From Xanthocytophaga sp031424975 (GTDB lineage: Bacteria > Bacteroidota > Bacteroidia > Cytophagales > 172606-1), in NCBI GenBank assembly GCA_031424975.1, contig JANPIL010000388.1, forward strand, positions 1 through 8,841: a stretch of DNA of 8,841 nucleotides. The letters are read 5' to 3'. The notes under the pieces are model-generated. The model saw only the letters and a program-made list of their open reading frames with translations. It was not told where the DNA came from and did no database searches. The stretch's first letter is position 1. Each line of letters begins with the position of its first letter. The translations under genes and the position numbers were made by a program. Positions 5,453 through 8,841 of the stretch are shown here, piece by piece.

Positions 5453-6383
5453 ATTCGCTTTTCTTCTCGACCTCTATTTTTAGGTCTTCCTTGTGTCTGA
5501 GAAAATGCCAGATATCCGTGCAAAGCAGGTGGTCGAGGGTTTTGATATGCTTTTTTAGAAGTGCGTCTGTTCTCATATTCGGGCGAACATCGCAGTAATA
5601 TACTCCGTCAAGTGGATTTAATTTAATGGTGTAACCTTTAAAATGTCCTGGCAAAAACGTTGCACCAATTCCGTAATTGGGTTCTTTTCCAACTCTTTGT
5701 ACATCATTCAAAAATATGGCGATGTGGGGCAAGTCGCTTTCTGTAAGTTTGGAATATAAAAATTTGTCAATGAATATTTTGTCAATACGGTCTTTGCTGG
5801 AAGTTTTGACACTGCCAATCGCTTTCACCTCATTTTCAAATTCAATAATTAGGTCATGCTGGTAATTCATGTTAAATTTTGAATCATCCACAACAACCGG
5901 AACCTTGACAGTTCCGGTTTTCGCCTGAATGCCCATTTCAACCAATACAAGTCGAATCAAGCGTTCAAATAAATCGCCATTTATCTTACGGGCAGTGTTG
6001 CTTGCACCAGCGGGCAGGGCATCCAGTGTTGCCCCGATGCTTTGCTGGATTGTGTAGACTGTGTGGTTTAATTGGGAGCGTAAGGCTTGGTCGGCATTAA
6101 TGTCCCGTAAATTGTGCAGCTTATGGAGGAACGTCTTCTTTGATGTTTCAAATGCGTCAGATTGAAGCATTAAATCTGAATTGATCGGGCGGGTGATCTG
6201 GTAGTTGCCTGTTTTTCCATACTGCCAGAATTGATACTGGTTCTCGTTTCGTGCAACAATAATGGCTTGGAGCTTGCCAGAGGCGATAAACTCCAAATAG
6301 GCTTGGCAGAAACTTATATAATCCTGAAGTGTGGTGAAATTTGTTTTGTCACGGGCAATTGCAACAAGCTGGGTAATGGTCAT
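5451..6383 (-). CDS. Type II restriction endonuclease, PD-(D/E)XK-like, specificity unknown
   Basis: The product has 310 residues. It is called a restriction enzyme because its ATG overlaps the stop of a DNA methyltransferase gene (ATGA, 6380-6383) and because it carries a plausible nuclease core. That core is an N-G-D-L-F-E-R-L-I-R-L-V-L helix (135-147), H-D-L-I-I-E-F-E (176-183) as the metal-binding strand with D177, and A-I-G-S-V-K-T-S-S-K-D-R (188-199) as the following strand, with K193 as the likely catalytic lysine. The position normally Glu in (D/E)-X-K is Ser191; E185-V-K187 is an alternative reading. The D-K-I-F-I-D-K-F helix follows. I cannot assign a known recognition family. Base composition is AT-rich compared with the flanking genes, which supports horizontal acquisition of the pair. 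Confidence 0.75.
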   Translation of the reverse strand: MTITQLVAIARDKTNFTTLQDYISFCQAYLEFIASGKLQAIIVARNENQYQFWQYGKTGNYQITRPINSDLMLQSDAFETSKKTFLHKLHNLRDINADQALRSQLNHTVYTIQQSIGATLDALPAGASNTARKINGDLFERLIRLVLVEMGIQAKTGTVKVPVVVDDSKFNMNYQHDLIIEFENEVKAIGSVKTSSKDRIDKIFIDKFLYSKLTESDLPHIAIFLNDVQRVGKEPNYGIGATFLPGHFKGYTIKLNPLDGVYYCDVRPNMRTDALLKKHIKTLDHLLCTDIWHFLRHKEDLKIEVEKKSE

Positions 6384-7342
6384 CGGATGGAAGTTCGGCG
6401 TTTAAGGTTTTCTGAATCGTATTTCTTCCATTTTTCAATATCCCATTTCTCAACTAATTCCAGCCTTTCCACCGCCCAACCCAAATATTCAGGCGAAATA
6501 TCGCACGCCATCCACTTCCGCTGCAATTGTTCGGAACAGACAGCCGTGGTGCCGGAACCGGAAAATGGATCCAAAACCGTATCGCCAACATTGGAGGAAG
6601 CCAATATGATTTTCCGTAGAAGTTCCTCCGGCTTTTGTGTTTTGTGGGGCGTTTTCTCATGCATCCCATTGCAAGTTGTCGGAATCTCAATGACATCTTT
6701 TGGTTTGGCTCCGTTCGGGTGCGGATGCCATACGTGATCTGTCTTGCCATTGCCATACTGACTCGTTTCAGCTTGTGGATGCGAAGGGTATTTTAACGTG
6801 TGTTCGCCATAGGGAATTCTCACTTCATCCACATTGAATGTGTGCGACTTGCCTTTTCTCAGGTGCAGAATGCTTTCGTGGCTCCGCCCCCAGTCGTTAC
6901 CCAAATTTGCCTTGTTTTTATAGTGCCAAACAATCCAGCGGCAACTTTTGAAAAAACGCATGGAAGGATGTTTCAGGTCGGCCAGAATCTCCGAAAAACC
7001 GCAGATGTACAATGTTCCGGTTGGTTTCAGAACCCGGGCGGCTTCCTCAATCCATTCCATAGACCATTGTATATACGCTTCTTGGCTTTCAAAATTATCC
7101 CAATCGTCTTTTTTGATGTTGTAAGGCGGATCGGCAAAAATCATGTCAACTGACTCCGAAGGCAGTTGTTTGAGCCATTCTCGCGAATCGCCCAACCAAA
7201 GATTTCCATTAGGATGGGCATAATGGAGTTGGATTTCCTGTTTGGCAGAATTGACTTCAATAATCTTCCCTCGCGGAGCGGATGCCCCGAAAAGTGGTGT
7301 GTCATTTTTGCTTTTGTTGCGCGTGAAAGCAGTAGTTTGCAT
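6380..7342 (-). CDS. Site-specific DNA methyltransferase (beta class, probably N6-adenine)
   Basis: The product has 320 residues. Amino-methyltransferase motifs occur in beta-class order: catalytic motif IV A-D-P-P-Y-N-I (70-76) first, a long central region for target recognition, then K-T-Q-K-P-E-E-L-L (234-242) and the AdoMet-binding D-P-F-S-G-S-G-T-T (258-266). The preceding L-W-L-G-D-S-R-E-W-L-K-Q-L-P (48-61) is the usual lead-in. DPPY rather than SPPY favours N6-methyladenine over N4-methylcytosine, though not decisively. The target sequence is not deducible. It is the first gene of a two-gene R-M operon and should protect host DNA from the overlapping endonuclease. It has its own TATCTTTG box at 7386-7393, giving a short leader of roughly 35-40 nt. 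No controller (C) protein gene is seen. Confidence 0.92.
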   Translation of the reverse strand: MQTTAFTRNKSKNDTPLFGASAPRGKIIEVNSAKQEIQLHYAHPNGNLWLGDSREWLKQLPSESVDMIFADPPYNIKKDDWDNFESQEAYIQWSMEWIEEAARVLKPTGTLYICGFSEILADLKHPSMRFFKSCRWIVWHYKNKANLGNDWGRSHESILHLRKGKSHTFNVDEVRIPYGEHTLKYPSHPQAETSQYGNGKTDHVWHPHPNGAKPKDVIEIPTTCNGMHEKTPHKTQKPEELLRKIILASSNVGDTVLDPFSGSGTTAVCSEQLQRKWMACDISPEYLGWAVERLELVEKWDIEKWKKYDSENLKRRTSIR

Positions 7343-7385
7343 GAAAACAAGTAGGTGATGTATGATCGTGATTATGGCTCATGAC

Positions 7386-7393
7386 CAAAGATA
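7386..7393 (-). promoter_or_regulatory. Putative -7 box of the R-M operon
   Basis: The minus strand reads TATCTTTG, an exact TAnnTTTG match, 43 nt upstream of the methyltransferase ATG. A -33 TTG is not obvious (TTTTCGG lies about 17-20 nt further upstream). It lies downstream of repeat copy 6, so the R-M operon does not need that repeat as a promoter. Confidence 0.55.
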
Positions 7394-7432
7394 ATGCATA
7401 TCTGCCGAAAAGATAAGGAAAATGGATTTTGG

Positions 7433-7462
7433 AAAATAGTATCCTACGAAAACACGAAACCC
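7433..7462 (-). repeat. Dispersed 30-nt element, copy 6, overlapping the end of chrA
   Basis: On the minus strand: GGGTTT (7462-7457), CGTGTTTTCGTAG, GATACTATTTT (7443-7433). The first 19 bases are the last codons of chrA (G-F-V-F-S and TAG, stop at 7444-7446), so the element begins inside the coding region and continues into the gap. Confidence 0.87.
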
Positions 7463-8712
7463 AGCATCAGGCCCAGGGCAATGACCATGGGCGGTGCAAC
7501 CTTGGTGAAGCGCAGCACCGCAAACGTGGCGGCCACTACCAGCACATTGATCAGGTTTCCATTGGCAAAATCCGGTATCTGGAATCCAAAATCCAGGTAC
7601 GGCATGAGCATTTGCACGGCTGCCGAGGCAATCAGGCCAGTGGCGGCGGCGTTGATGCCTTCCAGCGAGGCCCGCACCACGCGGTATTGCTTCAGCTGGT
7701 TCCAGAAGCGGTACACGAAGAATATCAGGAACGTGCCGGGCAGGAAAATGCCCGCCGTAGCCACAAAACTGCCCAACAACTGCCCGAAAAAACCGTATTC
7801 GCGCATGGCCAGCGTGCCGATGAACGCCGTGAACGCAAACACCGGCCCCGGCACCACCTGCGCCACCGCGTAGCCCGACAAAAACTCCTCCGCCGACAAA
7901 TACTGTTTCTTGCGGAACAGCACGAATTCGGTGAACATCAGCGGAACCAGCACTTGGCCGCCGCCGAAAATCAGGCTGCCGTTGCGGTAGAAATTCTCGA
8001 ACAGCCGCACGGGCAGCCACCGCGTGAGGCCGCCCAAGGCCGCCGCCGCCAGGAAAATGCCCAGCCAAAGCGCGAAATTGGCCCATTGCACCCGCAGCGG
8101 CTCCTTGTGCTGCTGCCGCTCCAGTTTCTGGAACTGGATGGCCGTGGCAGCCGCGCCGCCCAGCAGCAATATGGGAGCCATGTAGGGCGCACGCACCGCA
8201 AACGCGGCAATGGCCGCCACCAGCCCGATGACGATGCGCATGGGGTTGGTGAATACCCGGCGGCCAATCTGCCAGCCGCCAAACACCATGAAGCCCACCG
8301 CCATTGGCTGGATGAAGCGCGTGAAAGTGAGCGGGATCTTATTTTCCTGCAAATAACTGATGCCCAATGCCGCCGCCGTCATGATCACGACCGCCGGGGT
8401 AATCCAGGCAATCAGCGTGAGGTAGGCCAGGCCGGGGCCGCCAACCTTGAAGCCGATGGCGGTGATGGTTTGCGTGGAGGTGGGGCCGGGCAGGATGGAA
8501 CACAGGGCGTTGAGTTCCAGCAATTCCTCGTCGGTCACGTAGCCGCGCTGCCTGACGAGTTTGTCGAAGAACAACGCCAAGTGCGCCTGCGGCCCGCCAA
8601 ACGCACTGACGGCCAGAATTAATACGTCTTTCAGGAAAATGAAATACCGGATGCGGCGCACTTTTTCGTGCGGACGGGCGGCCATCATATCCTTGGGACG
8701 AAATTCAATCAT
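7444..8712 (-). CDS. chrA: Chromate transporter, long-form CHR family (ChrA)
   Basis: The product is a 422-residue inner-membrane protein made of two related halves, as in long-chain CHR proteins that export chromate by proton-coupled antiport. Half 1: A-F-G-G-P-Q-A-H (37-44), then C-S-I-L-P-G-P-T-S-T-Q (71-81). Half 2: I-F-G-G-G-Q-V-L-V-P (248-257), then V-V-P-G-P-V-F-A-F (286-294). Ten or so hydrophobic segments are spread along the length, with a charged linker at about 195-210 between the halves. Many CHR members have other or unknown substrates, so chromate is inferred from family. ATG 8712 is preferred; a TTG at 8730 would lie inside the inverted repeat at 8720-8752, and M9/M10 are later options. 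The last codons and stop are shared with repeat copy 6. Confidence 0.9.
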   Translation of the reverse strand: MIEFRPKDMMAARPHEKVRRIRYFIFLKDVLILAVSAFGGPQAHLALFFDKLVRQRGYVTDEELLELNALCSILPGPTSTQTITAIGFKVGGPGLAYLTLIAWITPAVVIMTAAALGISYLQENKIPLTFTRFIQPMAVGFMVFGGWQIGRRVFTNPMRIVIGLVAAIAAFAVRAPYMAPILLLGGAAATAIQFQKLERQQHKEPLRVQWANFALWLGIFLAAAALGGLTRWLPVRLFENFYRNGSLIFGGGQVLVPLMFTEFVLFRKKQYLSAEEFLSGYAVAQVVPGPVFAFTAFIGTLAMREYGFFGQLLGSFVATAGIFLPGTFLIFFVYRFWNQLKQYRVVRASLEGINAAATGLIASAAVQMLMPYLDFGFQIPDFANGNLINVLVVAATFAVLRFTKVAPPMVIALGLMLGFVFS

Positions 8713-8719
8713 AAAAAAG

Positions 8720-8752
8720 GCCTGCCCCAACCCCCTCCGAAGGAGGGGGCTT
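8720..8752 (+). repeat. Left arm of a 33-nt GC-rich inverted repeat pair
   Basis: This arm matches the reverse complement of 8806-8838 at 32 of 33 positions (G versus A at one loop-side base). It contains its own hairpin, CCCCCTCC-GAA-GGAGGGGG (8731-8749). On the minus strand it reads as a GC hairpin followed by TTGGGGCAGGCC and T6, immediately in front of the chrA ATG. This type of GGGGGTTGGGG palindrome recurs in Bacteroidota intergenic DNA. Confidence 0.85.
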
Positions 8753-8762
8753 CTGACCGGGC

Positions 8763-8792
8763 GGGTTTAGGGTTTTCAAAAAATACTATTTT
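8763..8792 (+). repeat. Dispersed 30-nt element, copy 7, nested between inverted repeats
   Basis: GGGTTT (8763-8768), AGGGTTTTCAAAA, then AATACTATTTT (8782-8792); only the first base of the 11-mer differs from the other copies. It sits between the two 33-nt arms and points away from chrA towards whatever lies beyond the right edge. Confidence 0.85.
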
Positions 8793-8805
8793 CACAGGGC
8801 TTAAA

Positions 8806-8838
8806 AAGCCCCCTCTTTCGGAGGGGGTTGGGGCAGGC
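8806..8838 (-). repeat. Right arm of the 33-nt inverted repeat pair
   Basis: This is the reverse complement of 8720-8752 with one mismatch, and carries the internal hairpin CCCCCTC-TTTCG-GAGGGGG. It lies at the right edge of the window. Read on the plus strand it ends in CAGGCTTT and could serve as a terminator for a transcript from either side. Confidence 0.83.
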
Positions 8839-8841
8839 TTT

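Noticed and set aside
7354..7386. Imperfect palindrome GGTGATG ... CATGACC between promoter and methyltransferase start, as a C-protein operator
   Set aside because: Only 6 of 7 arm bases match over a 19-nt spacer, and there is no controller-protein gene.
7429..8622. Long plus-strand ORF (397 codons) opposite chrA
   Set aside because: It is the antisense shadow of a clear ChrA gene. Its translation is rich in H, Q, R and G with no domain, as expected opposite GC-rich membrane-protein codons.
8713..8730. TTG start for ChrA at 8730
   Set aside because: It lies inside the GC-rich inverted repeat and adds six residues without family support; ATG 8712 is simpler.
213..8792. CRISPR array from the repeated 30-nt element
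   Set aside because: Copies are about 0.8-2.2 kb apart, in both orientations, with genes between them and no cas gene.
1..8841. tRNA, rRNA or insertion sequence
   Set aside because: I saw no cloverleaf, rRNA-like segment, transposase or integrase in the window.

Overview
The window looks like chromosomal DNA of a Bacteroidota bacterium. Evidence: a TraR/DksA-type regulator with the degraded zinc finger usual in that phylum, a PcrB-type prenylglyceryl-phosphate synthase of Bacteroidota type, promoter-like boxes of the TAnnTTTG form, no Shine-Dalgarno sequences at most starts, and GC-rich terminator palindromes typical of the phylum. I cannot name the genus. Core genes are GC-rich (42/60 G+C at 2401-2460). 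The restriction-modification pair is much more AT-rich (22/60 at 5701-5760).

Layout: (i) 1-670, minus strand: the start of scpB (runs off the left edge) preceded by a TraR/DksA-family regulator. (ii) 976-2605, plus strand: a holin-superfamily (DUF1469-like) membrane protein, a small two-segment membrane protein, and pcrB, whose start overlaps the end of the small membrane protein. (iii) 2774-5237, minus strand: an acyl-CoA dehydrogenase, an AraC-family regulator, and a small coiled-coil gene 6 nt after the AraC gene that appears frameshifted. A strong bidirectional terminator at 2699-2737 separates (ii) from (iii). (iv) 5420-7393, minus strand: an AT-rich type II R-M operon (beta-class DNA methyltransferase and PD-(D/E)XK-like endonuclease, overlapping by 4 nt) with its own promoter and terminator. 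(v) 7444-8712, minus strand: a long-form ChrA chromate transporter. Its start lies directly against a pair of 33-nt GC-rich inverted repeats.

The most striking signal is not a gene. A 30-nt element, GGGTTT-N13-GATACTATTTT, occurs seven times in 8.8 kb. It is present in every tandem or convergent intergenic gap longer than about 50 nt and absent as an intact copy only from the divergent gap at 671-975. Two copies are split at exactly the same internal junction by 21-24 nt hairpins, one copy supplies the last codons and stop of chrA, and one sits between the 33-nt inverted repeats. It may be a miniature mobile or REP-like repeat, a dispersed regulatory site, or a promoter class. The sequence alone does not decide.
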